A stretch of 64,000 nucleotides of DNA from Ecdyonurus torrentis (GCA_949318235.1 OX439132.1:1210538-1274537); one strand, 5' to 3'. Positions 11,843 to 49,592 are shown, counted from the first letter of the stretch. Program-made: numbers and translations. Notes: generated from the sequence alone by a model not told the origin.

Positions 11843-12066
11843 AAAAGGATAGGAGAAACCAACAAGCGCCTTACCACGATGGGGTCCGCAGCTCGGTGAA
11901 AATCTTGATGGCACAGGTTACACACATTTACAATTTTACTAAGACGTTTCGAGGGCAACAGCCCTCTTCTTCAGTAAAATTGTAAATATGTGTGTAACCT
12001 GTGCCATCAAGATTTTCACCGAGCTGCGGACCTCATCGTGGTAAGGTGCTCGTTGGTTTCTCCTAT
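11843..12066. mobile_element. Foldback element with GAAGAAG...CGAAACG loop hairpin
   Basis: Two ~95-bp arms are inverted copies: GGATAGGAGAAACCAAC at the left end and GTTGGTTTCTCCTATCC at the right end. Between them, the minus strand reads CTGAAGAAGAGGGC, TGTT, GCCCTCGAAACGTC, a compact hairpin. It belongs to the same group as 12596-12945 and 17610-17975. Confidence 0.8.
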
Positions 12067-12595
12067 CCAGAAGTCTCACATTTTTACCTAGGACTCTTAA
12101 CTTTCAAGTGGGCTCATAAAGTATGAAAGTTTTCTTTTTAGATTTTAAAATGCAAGCCATCTGAATACATCCCTTATGGAAGTAGGGTACCGACCTTATA
12201 TCTCAAAAACTAGACTGTGTTTTGGATCTAAATTTGGTGTCATTTTGTAGCTAAGGGTTACACCTAGCCGTGGTAAAAATTTCAAGATGTTTGACTGTCC
12301 CAAAAAATAAAACAAAACAAAACATTGAAATTAACATGGGGTCTTAGAGGCTTAAAATGTCAAAAAAGTATATAAAATTAATTAGCAGGGTGACCTCCCA
12401 AAATTTTTATATATTTGAAATTGTCTCAAGCTGAAGTAGTATTGTGCAAAATTTCCGATTTGTTTGACGAGAAAATTTTGAGTCTAATGGCCGAAGTCGG
12501 TACCCTACTCACTTAAGCATGTTTTCAACTGATATAAATAATGACCAAAAATTTCAGTGGTAAGAAATAGTAATTAATAAACAATATGTATATTA

Positions 12596-12945
12596 AGGAA
12601 AATAAACCATCGCGGTTAGGTATGATAAATTGAAAGAAAAGGATAGGAGAAAACCAGCAAGGGCCTTACCATAGTGAAGAGAGTCCCATAGTTCGGTGAA
12701 AATCTTGCTAGCACACATATGTATGAATGATACACTATGAATGATCATTCATAGTTTCTCTCCGAGTCTGTAAAGACTGATGAAGGCATAACACGCTCCA
12801 TCTCTCTCTTGGAGTCGATTGCCGAAATATTTCCAATGTGTAAGTTATTTTATATCTGTGCTAGCAAGATTTTCACCGAACTATGGGACTCTCTTCACTA
12901 TGGTAAGGCCCTTGCTGGTTTTCTCCTATCCTTTTCTTTTAATTA
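12596..12945. mobile_element. Foldback element of the same group, with CTGATGA...CGAAA loop
   Basis: The inverted arms contain AGGATAGGAGAAAACCAGCA and its complement near 12910-12935. They enclose a loop (about 12765-12835) that reads ACTGATGAAGGC, a GCTCC/GGAG hairpin, then GCCGAAATATTT. Confidence 0.8.
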
Positions 12946-13344
12946 ATAAACAGTTAATTAAATGGATAAATTTGAAATTTAAAAATGGTAATAAAATAAA
13001 TTAAAAAGAGATCCTAAAAATGAAAACAGATATTTTGGTATACAAGTTATTTTATTGAAACATAAAATTTTCTGCATATTTAAATATGCAACAATTAATT
13101 AGGAATCACATTTTGAAATACATATTTTGTATTTCATCCTTCTAAGCAATTTTCATAAAATTTTACATGGAATTAACATTGTTACTTCCATAATTAACGT
13201 GAGAAATAATTGATTGAAATTGTTAAATAATAAAAATTGAGATAGTCATACTTATGAATGCAGAGTATAAAACAAGGGGAAGAGAAGTAAAATAATTTTA
13301 TAATTGACAACTTGCAGCATAGAGAATATCAGACGTTGCAAAAG

Positions 13345-13790
13345 TGTGTTTAGTGAGGAAATAACCAAACTGACAGCTCAACAATACTAACAAAGTGCTA
13401 GCAGACGACTTTATGTTCCTGTCTACATTTAACATGCTTTCTTATGGGGCAATGAAGAAGTTATAACTTGAGTTATAATTATTTTTCTGAGATAAAATTG
13501 TTACTGTAGCTTGCCGAACCTGAAAGCCATTGTTTTCCTGGATTTCAAATGATTTGGTTACAAATATTTTTTTTTTTTCATCCAATTGACTTGAAATCCA
13601 GGAAAACAAAAGCTTTGAGGCTCAGTAAGCTACAGTAAAAATTTCAACTCTGAGAAATAATTCTAACTTGAGTTATAACTGCTTCATTGTCCCATAAGAA
13701 AGCATGTTAAATTAAGACAGGAACACAAAGTCGTCTGCTAGCACTTTCAAATACACTTGCTGCTGAATTTTAATTTTGAGGAAAAAATAA
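13345..13790. mobile_element. Long foldback element (~440 bp)
   Basis: GTGCTAGCAGACGACTTTAT (about 13397) is inverted at about 13727-13746. CTTGAGTTATAA and TTTTCCTGGATTTCAA are also mirrored around a T-rich centre near 13570. No coding sequence seen. Confidence 0.8.
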
Positions 13791-14170
13791 TTTTTGCAAA
13801 TACTTTAAACAATCACTTAAATTAAACTAAATAAAATATAAATAAATAATAACAGCTAAATTTAGCATTAATTAAATAAGTTAACTTAATTTTGCTTGTT
13901 GGGAAAAAACAATAAATTAAAATGCCATTACATAATGGTCAATTAGAACAAATTCATTTTTATCATCAATTAATTTTATATATATTTTTTTACTGATAAC
14001 TGAACTGAAAAACTTCTCAATGCAATTAAATTGTGAATTAATAAATTATTTTGCTACCTAAGTTAGCTATAAACATTGACAAAAACTTAAAAGTAATGTG
14101 CATTCATAGAGTTGTATGATAATAAAATATAAGAATATGTAGTAGCTATATATAAAGCACTGTGTGTTAC

Positions 14171-17100
14171 TTATTCAGGGGTTTCCTGAGGTTTCTCAGG
14201 GTCAGTAATCCCTGAGATAGGGGGGTCAGGTTGTGACATAGGCTGAGGGTCACCAGTAGTAGTGGGGTCACATTGTGACATAGGTTCAGGGTCACCAGGT
14301 ATAGCGGGGTCAGATTGCGACATAGGCTCAGTCTCATCTCCTGAATCCTGACCTTCAGGATCAGGTCTCTCACCAACATCTGTAACATTAAGAAGTCACG
14401 TTTATTTTTCATAACTATAATTAATTATGATAAATTATGGTGAAATTGAAAGCCAATCACAGACCCGCTTGCAAAGTGCTCTAGCTGTGTCTAGCGAGAT
14501 AGGGAAAAGTGAAAGCTTGCACATGAATTGAGTTTAGGTTTCCCCCTGGTTGACTGTATCAATATATTATTTGTCTTACCTGGTTGCTTGACTTTGGGTG
14601 GAGCTGCTACTTCCAGTACGTTGTACTTGGCCAGCTGGAAGTACTCAGGCACGACGGAGAGACAACACACGTTGCGGACAATCTCCACTAGCACTGCCAG
14701 CTGAGGGTTAGTCAAGTCTGCGTAGTTGCTCGCATTCTTTAGTTTGATCAGATCTGCCAGGGCCTCGATCAGGGCATCTCGGCTCACCCCGGAGTTGTTA
14801 CGACATCTGAAAGTTATATCAAGTCTCAGTTAGGAATTTTGCATATTTTAAAGTACGTTAAATATAAAATATTTGCTCTGGTTCTATATAGGAAAGGATT
14901 CTCAATGAACCAATACATTTAAAATATAAGAAGAAAAAAACATTTTGATTTAAATTGTAAATCAAAGAAAAGTAATAGATAATTGAAATTAAAGCACGCT
15001 ATATTGAAAACTATATTACGCGAAAATATTTAATTAAATGGATACAAAAAAGGGAACGTAAAATTGCAAGCACAAGGCTGCTAAAATGAGAGCAGCCTTG
15101 TGCACGGATAAACATACAGGATAGGAAGCTATTGTTGAAAAAACGGTCCCTTAATGTTTGTAGTTCAAATTTTCACCACAACAATAAATAAATGTAAGGG
15201 TGGCGCCACCGCCTTGGCCAAATGGTGTTGGCCGCGACGGTGGCGCCAAATATAACATTTGTTTATTTTCTATTGTTGTGGCAGAAATTTGAACTACAAA
15301 CAATAAGGGATCGCTTCTTAGATAGGGCAATAACATAGAAGCTCAGGAGCGTGGCCTTGTGCTTGCAATTTTACGTTCCCTTTTTTGTATCTATTTAATT
15401 AAATATTTTCCCGTAATATAGCGTGCTTTAATTTCAATTATCTATTACTTTTCTTTGATTTACAATACATTTATAAGTGTGACATATGTGTTGTTGCAAG
15501 CAATGTGTAACTTGTATTTTGTCACGCAAAGCAATATGTCTATCTCGTTATTTGTCACGCGTGGAGCAAAATATGTAAGTTGAGTGCCATCTTCATTACG
15601 TTCGGAAACAACTTACACATTTTGCTTAGCGTGACAAATAATGAGATCGACATTTTCCTTCACGTGACAAAAAACGAGTTACACATCTTGCTCGCAACAA
15701 CATCAATATATGTCTTAACAAAATGTAAAGCCATATAAACCACACAGGAACGTAGATCATAATAAGAGATAATTCCCAGTAAGATCCTCTACTTCTTACT
15801 ATAATGTTCACCTCCAGTCACGGCAACTGTTGAGTACAGTACGGTACTTACTTGTAAATGACAGCAAATGATTTGCCTCCCTGGGCAAAGTGCTTGTCAA
15901 ACAGCTTGCTTGCAGTGTTGGTAATGTCTTCAAGATTGGTGCGACAGCTTGCTTCAATTGGCAACATTCTCAGCAGGAAGCGACAGCGTTGTTGTTGTGA
16001 AGCCTTGAGATCTGACAGCAGGCGATGGACCAGTAGCGTAGGGTCAGCAACCTGCAACATACGTTCACTATGTCAATAAAATCTTATATTGCTCAGCATA
16101 GGACAAACATGGTTTTTTGGCTATTTTCTTTGGAAAATTGGTGTTTATTATTATTACTGTATTTCTTACATACAGTACTTGAAAACCTAACAGCTCTCAA
16201 AAATATTTCTAACTATTTTTAAACTGGCAAAATGAGTCTTTTTCCCATATGATGCACAAATGGCATCAACATATATATGAATGCAGTCACTCTATAGGGT
16301 GGTTTCATTCATGTTAAAGTTGACGTCATAAGTGAGTACTAAATAACATGGACCAGTATAGGAAAATGACACATTTTGCCAGTTTAAAAATACTTTGCAA
16401 TTTATTTGAGAGCATTGATGTTGTTAACAGGTTGAATTAGTACCTCAAGTATGCAAGAAAAATAATAATGACCAAAAAATAGCCAATTTTCCAAAGAAAA
16501 TAGCCAAAAACTATGTTTGTCCTATGCTGAGCAATGTTATTCATTGCTCAAGAAGAGCATCGCAAAGCACTCAGAATGACGTCATGCGTACACACCCTAT
16601 AGATAACAATGTATTTCCCACCACCAAGATGGCACCATAGTAAACTCACTGTTGTGCTGATGAAGACATAATTCTTAGCTCCTGAGTTAACAACTCTAAA
16701 TCTCTGAGAGAAACGTCGCGTGGTGGTTTGAGCTTGCAGTTGTTCAACCTCTTTCTTGAGAGCGTCTGCGATGTCTTCATCATCTTCTTCTTCTTCTTTG
16801 TCTTGTAGTTTAGTGTCTGCAGACACTGGGGTAGTCTCTGCATCAGTCTTCTCCGTCTCTGCTGCACCCTACATACATACAAAGTAAATAAAATAACTTT
16901 ATAGTTTGTCTCAAAACCAAACTGTAGCTCCGTAGCACTGATCAGTAATTTCGATTAATGCAACCCGCCGTACAACATTTTCATTCTAATTTTTGCATGT
17001 TTCTGACGTCATAAACATGAATAGTCACGGAAATGGCATACTTTACAGTTTTTTCACGTTCTTTCGTGGGGCTACATTAACATTCTGGTTAAAATTGTCA

Positions 17101-17513
17101 ACAGTTTTGAAGATCATATTTCGAGTATATTCATTAAAAAGCACATGTTGTTTTATGTGGTCTATGGCTTTATAGTGGGCCTTAAAATAGTTGTTCCTTT
17201 AATAATCAATATATTTCAAGTCCCAAGCCCCACCTCTACTATGTTTACTTACTGTAGTTGGGGCACGCCAATCTTCTTTGCCAAACAACAGATCTGCGTA
17301 TTCGTTAAGTAAATTGAGCGCCTCACGCACGCAGTTCTTCTCTTGGTTGTTGCAAGTGCAGACAAAGCCTCGCATGCCAGCCTCCAAGGAAGGTTTGCTC
17401 CACTGTGGTTTGTAGGCACCTCCGCCACCTCCACGGTACCCACCCCCACCACCACGACCTCCTCCCTGCCAGCCTTTGTTGTGGTGGTACGGACGAGAGC
17501 GACGTTCCGACAT
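14171..17513 (-). CDS. THUMPD1: THUMPD1, adaptor for tRNA cytidine acetylation
   Basis: Five coding exons: 17513-17253, 16868-16650, 16051-15852, 14806-14580 and 14379-14171. They give 1116 nt and 371 residues, against 353 in human. THUMPD1 (yeast Tan1) binds tRNA and helps the NAT10 acetyltransferase form ac4C12. Family blocks seen are MRGFVCTCNNQEKNC, ALNLLNEYADLLFG, ALKKEVEQL, NSGAKNYVFI, FLLRMLPIEASC, SFAVIYK and DLTNPQLAVLVEIV followed by RNVCCLSVVPEY; the last half forms the THUMP domain (about 150-285). The N-terminus has a Gly/Arg-rich stretch (residues 17-32). The last exon encodes a Pro/Asp/Glu-rich tail with three imperfect repeats of the type EPMSQSDPAIPGDP, not known to me from human. 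All splice phases agree. An earlier in-frame ATG at 17543 lies upstream of a likely acceptor and was not used. Confidence 0.94.
14955..15468. mobile_element. Foldback element with a second foldback nested inside
   Basis: The outer arms (about 14955-15095 and 15350-15468) are inverted copies: TTGTAAATCAAAGAAAAGTA at the left, its complement at the right. The inner foldback (about 15145-15325) has TTTGTAGTTCAAATTTT and AAATTTGAACTACAAAC, and GGTGGCGCCA in both its arms. It occupies THUMPD1 intron 3. Confidence 0.85.
15479..15715. mobile_element. Foldback element in THUMPD1 intron 3
   Basis: ATGTGTTGTTGCAAGCAA near 15487 is mirrored by TTGCTCGCAACAACAT near 15689. TTTGTCACGC and GCGTGACAAA also pair. 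It sits immediately beside the previous foldback and may have inserted next to it. Confidence 0.75.
16095..16290. mobile_element. Partial R1 MITE copy
   Basis: Begins with GCTCAGCATAGGACAAAC and continues in the order of the reverse R1 sequence, but lacks the TGACGTCA end. It directly adjoins the full copy at 16293 in inverted orientation. Confidence 0.7.
16293..16601. mobile_element. R1 MITE, complete copy (309 bp)
   Basis: The termini are TATAGGGTGG at the left and CACCCTATA at the right, an inverted pair bounded by TA, as in Tc1/mariner-type MITEs. Internal landmarks of the family, in this orientation, are CATGTTAAAG, TTTTGCCAGTTTAAAA, GAGAGCATTGATG, TCAAGTATG, TTTGTCCTATGCTGAGCAA and, near the right end, ATGACGTCAT. 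It has no ORF of note. It lies in THUMPD1 intron 2. Confidence 0.85.
16885..17200. mobile_element. R2 repeat, copy 2
   Basis: Between THUMPD1 coding exons 1 and 2. It has TTGTCTCAAAAC near 16906, TGACGTCATAAACATGAATA near 17003 and GTCAACAGTTTTGAAGATC near 17097, ending in TGTGGTCTATGGCTTTATAG. Confidence 0.75.
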
Positions 17514-17609
17514 CTTTCTATGTTCAGAGAACAAGATTGTCAATCAATTTTAATGTCTTTAAAAAACACAAGAGAGAGAGAGAGAGAGAAAAAAGAAAAA
17601 GAAATATAT

Positions 17610-17975
17610 CAAGAAAAATAAACCACTGTGGTTAGGTTTGATAAATTTGGAAGAAACTTCGAAAAACCAACGTTGGTCTTACCATAGTGAAGAGAGTCCC
17701 TTAGTTTGGTGGAAATCTTGCTAACACAGAGATAGAAAACTAAAAATAAACTAACTAACTAACTGGAAATATTTTGACAATAAGCTCCTAGATAAACAAA
17801 AACACTCTCCATCTCTCTAGGAGTTTATTGCCGAAATATATTCAAAGTATATGTTGTTGTTTTATATATTTTATGTGAGCTAGTAAGCAAGATTTTTCAC
17901 CAAACAATATTATGGGACTCTCTTCACTATGGTATAAGGGCAGCGCTGGTTTCTTCCATCCTTTTCTTTCAAATT
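17610..17975. mobile_element. Foldback element upstream of THUMPD1 coding start
   Basis: Third copy of the foldback group: CATAGTGAAGAGAGTCCC near 17682 and GGGACTCTCTTCACTATGG near 17913 form the arms. The loop has TAAGCTCCTAG pairing with CTAGGAGTTTA and then TTGCCGAAATAT. It lies in the probable 5'-UTR intron of THUMPD1. Confidence 0.75.
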
Positions 17976-18768
17976 TGCGAAGAGAAAAAAAGTATTGAAA
18001 AATATATATTATATGTACAGTACAAAATCCAAATAAAAAAGCCGTGTACGATATTTTCATAAACCTATAATGTACCGCAAGGAAATGAAAAACCTGCACA
18101 ACTATAGACTGAAAAGCGTTACTAAAATTGCAGGTTATTCAATTCATGTGGGTAGTGGGTACAAAAAGACAGATTTTTTATTTGAACTCAAAGCTTTGGT
18201 ACATATATGTTGACAAAATGTTTAAAGTGTATATTGTACACCTCTGAGCAAAAGTTTACAAATTATCTGCCACACTGCGGTGGCCGCTGTTGCGTTTTCT
18301 CATAAAGACAGCATATAGCGTGGTTGCGCGGTTCTGCGCCATTACACATCATTCTCAAACTTTTGTCCAGCGGTGTATGATGTACATATATACATATACA
18401 TATAAAATCGCATGGTTGTTGATATATGATGTTATTTTACCGGCACTCCAGTTACTGTATTCAAATACATATACCTATGTATCATATGTTATGTATGTAT
18501 GTACATAGATAAATAGTAAATTATGTATTTTACGTAATAAATACAATAATAGATCTACATAAAGAAATATTTATAAAGAAAACCGGCATGTGTGTGCTAT
18601 ACACGCTACACTTATCTTATGATACACATACCGGTGCGACACTGTTTATTTATATTTTTTGTTTCAAAAATTGCATTTTGTAACCACTTCTTGTAACTGT
18701 GATATAATAAAGAGCATGACACAGTATTTATAAATAAATAATTATCATGTATTAGTGACAAAACTTAC

Positions 18769-18910
18769 CAGTAACAGAATATAAAATTAAAACAAAATTG
18801 GGAAAAACGTGACGGATTCCAGATGTTGTCTTCGTCTAGTCTGGTCTTCAGTCTACCACAGATAAGGAATCCGTGTACTTTGTACTGAAAGCGTACTGGA
18901 ACTGAGACAA
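18769..18910 (-). other. Probable untranslated first exon of THUMPD1
   Basis: A strong donor, CTG|GTAAGT, occurs on the minus strand at 18769/18768. The first coding exon has a plausible acceptor (GAACATAG, exon from 17517) only four bases before its ATG. This implies an upstream non-coding exon. Its 5' end is a guess. Confidence 0.5.
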
Positions 18911-19010
18911 AATATTAAGTGACGTCATGAACTTACTCTCGAGAACGATGAGTCCCGAGCAAAGAGGTCCCAACAGTCCGACCTGACTCCAGCAGAGCAA
19001 ATTATTTATT
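18911..19010 (-). promoter_or_regulatory. Candidate THUMPD1 promoter with CRE palindrome
   Basis: TGACGTCA, the consensus cAMP-response element, is at 18920-18927, just upstream of the inferred first exon. Since this octamer is very common throughout the window, its meaning here is uncertain. Confidence 0.35.
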
Positions 19011-19885
19011 TATTATATATTTGAGGACATTACATCATATTATTACATATTGATATTACTTTTTACAAAGACTCCCTGTAATATAAAATTACACAATTTG
19101 TGTTATGATACTTATGACGTCATTTTTTTATCTTCGTTTGTTTTCATGACGTCATATAAACAGTCTTAATCACAAGGGAAAAAAATTAAAACCCGCGAAT
19201 GCAGACGAATAAGGCCCGCGCAGCCGTCTTATTTAAGGGACTAAAAAAAATTAAAGAGTTTTTAACGCAGCCGTCTTATTAACTAAAAAAAAGACGGCTG
19301 CGTGAACCCTATATATTATATATATAATATATATATATTTGGAAATGCACGGGTTTACCCTTTCAAAAATAAAAAATATAAATCAACACCTTAATTTAAT
19401 TTATAAATTTAAATAAAACGTGTGTCTGGAATTAAATAATAAAAATTAAACATGTTTTTTTTGTCTCTTTCGCTTATATAATGCGATTATTTGAAGCATT
19501 GACTGTTAAAATCATCAAAACAGTAATATGAAAGAAGAAGACAAACAAAACCATGCCGCGCGCCTGTTGGGTTTGCTACCTGCTCAACAACTACGCTCAA
19601 CAAGTTGCCTATATCCTATACTTCAAGGCGCACGGCTCTAATGGAGTCAAGGATTTCTTATAATCAATTCTAAATTCTAATAGATAATAAATATCAACTA
19701 GTAATAACATCCCGTGGTGGACGCAAATACAAATTGCGTCCCATACGATTATGGTAAAGTCACAACTTGGATGGGTGAACATATATATATTTTTTTTTTA
19801 CTTTTCCGAATTTAGAAAATATTCAATAAGCATTATTGACAATTCATATTGCAATATCTTACAAGTTATGCTGCTCCTGTTCCTC
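19011..19885. other. AT-rich spacer with short hairpin
   Basis: TGACGTCA occurs twice (about 19116 and 19146). The block at 19205-19306 repeats GCAGCCGTCTTATT and then its complement AAGACGGCTGCG, a decayed relative of the hairpin at 21492. TA-rich runs follow near 19311-19340. No gene seen. Confidence 0.5.
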
Positions 19886-20195
19886 AATAGGGTGTATGCA
19901 TTCATGTTAAAGTCAACGCCATGTTGGATAAAACTCAATAACATGGGTGATATAGGAAAAAAAATATTTTTGCCAGTTTAAAAACACTATGCAATATTTT
20001 TGAGAGCATTGATGTTGTAAATATCTAAATATGTTGAATTAGTATCTCAAGTATGTGAGAAAAATAGCGATAACAAAAAATTTAACGATTTCCCTAAGAA
20101 AATTGGCTTAAACGAAGTTTGTCCTATGCTGAGCAATGTTATGCACTACTCCAGTATGGCCTCCAAGCGCAATAAATATGACGTAATCCGCATAC
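19886..20195. mobile_element. R1 MITE, right terminus altered
   Basis: Starts AATAGGGTGTATGCATTC and ends ...AATCCGCATAC, losing the last eight or so bases (ACCCTATA) of the usual terminus. Its CRE-like site has decayed to TGACGTAA. The break coincides with the end of the exon-like block at 20196. Confidence 0.8.
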
Positions 20196-20376
20196 TTGTG
20201 GGGGTTGATGCGGGCACGTGACGTGGTGTGATCTCCTCGGCCTCGGTCTCTAGTTGCCTCTTGCACGATATCCCAGGCACGTTGTGCTCGGGTGGTAGCG
20301 ATGAGTCGTTGTGAGGAAGCTGATCGACACCAGATGATGTAACTATGTCGCGAGTGCATCCCGGCCTGCACTTTCG
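20196..20376 (-). CDS. Orphan exon-like block, product unknown
   Basis: A GC-rich island in AT-rich surroundings. On the minus strand it is preceded by a good acceptor (GTTATTTCAG, exon from 20376) and followed by a donor-like GTATGC at 20195 that is MITE sequence. Two frames are open throughout. One reads CRPGCTRDIVTSSGVDQLPH and then a Pro/Glu-rich stretch, the other has WCRSASSQRLIATTRAQRAW. It could be a 3'-UTR exon of the PIK3AP1-like gene upstream, an exon of an unseen gene, or a relic. I do not recognise it. Confidence 0.3.
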
Positions 20377-20596
20377 CTGAAATAACATTTTCACTTCAAT
20401 CAAGGTTTGTTTCTTTTAGATAATTGAGTGCACATAACAATAATCAGTTATTTAACATAAATACGTGAGCTCGTTTACCGTCAAACGTACTTAAAATTTC
20501 AATTAATTTAAAAGCAATTAATTTATTTTTATTTTTTTTTTATTTTTTGTTAACAGTTTTTACACTCAAATTTATATCATTATTTAATTATTCATA

Positions 20597-20780
<184 letters not shown>

Positions 20781-21491
20781 CATTTTTTTCATTTTTCATT
20801 TGTAATCTGTTTTTTGACGTAGACGAGCTCATATAAATTTTAATGAAAGGTCCATCCTATAATCTAATCTATAATATATGTACATCACACTTCACAACGA
20901 CTTTTTCCTCAATATTATATCTTACTCTTCAATCAAACTTATACATAATATATATGCTACTATATATATTACATCTATTTTAGTAATTGACATATTACAA
21001 TATATTACTATGATTAAATGTAGCACTAACACTAACCGTACTACCAGTTTAATATTAGGGTTGGAGAATGGTTTAAGCAATATACACGCGTCGCTCCCAA
21101 TTCCCAATAAAAACTGTTTATTATTATTCCCACTCGTAGTATTGCTGGCTATATAGCGCAAGGTCGCTCTCAGCCGCTTCTGCCTATAACACCATGCAGA
21201 GCGTTATTATTTATACTGCAATTCTGTGTAGACTATTTCTATAGGAGCCACAATAAAGGTGTAAATAAAAAAGAACAATTAAAATTAAATAAATTTATTA
21301 ATTAATAAAGATAATACATTTAATAGATATTAACTTGAAGACTTACAATAATAAAATAACTTACATAGTTTTAATTTACATATTTCATATCAAAATCACA
21401 CGTGCAAATTGATAGCTTACAACACGTATATATATATGTACCAACATTAAATAATAAGTTTGCTGATTATTTTATACAGAGTTGTAACATC

Positions 21492-21647
21492 TTAAGGCCC
21501 GTGCAGCTGTCTTATTTTAATAATATTAAATTAATTTAAGAAAATAAGCCGCTGTGATTGGCTGAGAGTCAACTCTCAGCCAATCACAGCGGCTTATTTT
21601 CTTAAATTATTTAATATTAAATGAAATAAGACGGCTGCGCGGGCCTT
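21492..21647. mobile_element. Near-perfect hairpin, arms about 75 bp
   Basis: GGCCCGTGCAGCTGTCTTAT opens it and the complement ATAAGACGGCTGCGCGGGCC closes it. The central block AGCCGCTGTGATTGGCTGAG is directly followed by its complement, leaving almost no loop. AAGGCCCG and CGGGCCTT form the ends. Confidence 0.85.
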
Positions 21648-21704
21648 TATAATAATCAATTATATCGTGTCAAAATAAAAATCCTACACTTAATTACAAA
21701 TATT

Positions 21705-21736
<32 letters not shown>

Positions 21737-21943
21737 TGCTACACTGCATAATAATTATGTTACATAGAATAATTATTATGTTGTTCCAATTTAGCATAAA
21801 TTATGCTAGAATGACATAAATGCAGCATAAATTACGTAATTTATTCTATACGTGTAACATTGCAACATTGTAACATTGATGTTAATTTTATATTTTACGA
21901 CTGATCAGTTTAGCAAACATATCAGTCAGAGTCACCTTAACAT

Positions 21944-22258
21944 TACAGGGTGTATCCGCATGACGTCATACTGAATGCGCTTTGACGCCATATTGGATCA
22001 ATGAACAACTATATACACAGCATACAGCATAGGACAAACTTTAATTACTTATTTTTTTTTATTTGAAAAATCATATTTTTTTTATTATTTTTTTCACACA
22101 CTTGAGTTACTAATTTAACGTATTAACAACATCATTGCTCTAAAAAATATTATTAAGTGTTTTTTTAACTGGCAAAATGATTCATTTAACTATACCTGCC
22201 TATATGTTATTTAGTGATCCAACATGGCGTCAATTTAAACGTGAATTAATGCACACTA
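21944..22258. mobile_element. R1 MITE, diverged copy
   Basis: In reverse orientation: GGGTGTATCCGCATGACGTC at the left, CATAGGACAAACTT, then ATGGCGTCAATTTAAACGTG near the right end. The right terminus has decayed. The following 22260-23150 is AT-rich sequence with GTGGTCCAT repeats and no gene seen. Confidence 0.75.
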
Positions 22259-23152
22259 AATAGTACAAACAATGGACCACTTTTGCAATAAATGAACCTT
22301 TGAAAATAATTTGAATTATTCTTAATGCATTTCTTATAGAAAAATCATATTCGTTTTTACTTGTTGCAACAATTAAAAAAAATTCGAAGTGGTCCATATT
22401 ATTTTTATTTATATATCAAAATTGGTAGATTTCTCAATAGTATTTAAGATATAATATATTTTAATTACAAAAAATAACAAATTATATTTATTTATTAAAA
22501 AAAATTGTAATTAATAGAAAATAAAATTTACAAATATATAAAATGTTATGTTAATTATAGCAACATATAAATATTATACCAGAGTTAGAAAACAGTCAAT
22601 TTAGTTTCATAGTTTATATAATTGTACATTGGAAACTTTGGACTTGTGACAGCTTAGACAACTTCACATAATCAGGAAATTTTGACATTTTGCTTTTATC
22701 ACGCGTAAATTTGACTCGAACGAATGGAGCAGTTCACATGTAATTTTCAAAAACAATATGAACGGCTCCATTTGTTCCAACTTTGTAACGTACGTCGACG
22801 CGAGTCAAATTTACACTTCATGTGCATAATACTTATTCCGAATTATACAAAATTCACAATGACCCTAACCAGTGAGCGACCTAATGACTTTTATATGCGA
22901 GTGGCAAAATGTCCTGGTTATTTGTGAAGTTTTCTAGTTTTAAGTAAAATAAAATTTAAGTTATAATTATATACAATTAAGTTCAGTACCTGGTAGACAC
23001 ATCAATCAATCAATCAATCAATCAATCAATGAGTGAAAAACGTGCTACGTATCCTGAGAAGAGAGCGCCAATTTGTGAAGGTCGTCTAGAGGTCGTTTAT
23101 TTTATTTCTGCAACACATAAATTGATACAAATTAATTTACTAAAAATATTTT

Positions 23153-23475
23153 TATAGGGTAAGTACACATGACATGACGTCATAATAAATGCACTTCGAT
23201 GTCATATTTGAGCAAAGAATATAATTGCTCAGCATAGGAAAAACATGGGTTTTCCCTATTTTCTTTGGAAAATAAGTTATTTTTTGTCATTTTTATTTTT
23301 CTCACATTCTTGAAAACCTAAGTTCAACTTGTTAATAGCATCAATGCCCTTAAAAAATTGTTAAGTATTCTTAAACTATAGCAAAATGTTTTATTTTCCC
23401 ATACAAGCCCATGTTATTTAGTACTCACTTATAGCAGTTATACGTTGACTTTAACATGAATGCAACCACCTTATT
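23153..23475. mobile_element. R1 MITE downstream of PIK3AP1-like stop
   Basis: TATAGGGT at the left, TGACGTCA near 23176, GCTCAGCATAGGAAAAAC, and GACTTTAACATGAATGCAA at the right. Its right edge merges with TTTATT at 23475-23480, which on the minus strand is AATAAA, the nearest polyadenylation signal after the adaptor gene. Confidence 0.75.
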
Positions 23476-23613
23476 TTATTATTATGATTTTGCTTGCTTG
23501 CTTGCTTGCCATACTGCGTGTTATTGTGCTACACCAATCCCAGGCTGTATAAATAGGGAAATGTTTTGTTTTTTTCTTAATATATTAAATTAGTGATGTG
23601 GCTTACCTCCTAG

Positions 23614-49592
<25,979 letters not shown>

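Larger units (their letters stand above)
11750..14170. other. RAD1-THUMPD1 spacer
   Basis: Two genes converge here (RAD1 from the left, THUMPD1 from the right). The spacer consists largely of three foldback elements, described separately, and AT-rich sequence at 12070-12590 and 13790-14170. I see no exon, RNA gene or CpG-rich promoter in it. Confidence 0.6.

Noticed and set aside
15151..15336. 61-codon minus-strand frame
   Set aside because: Entirely inside the nested foldback; no splice or homology support.
17199..17543. Earlier THUMPD1 start at 17543 (MTILFSEHRK)
   Set aside because: A likely acceptor (GAACATAG) lies between this ATG and the one at 17513, and an untranslated exon with a strong donor exists upstream.
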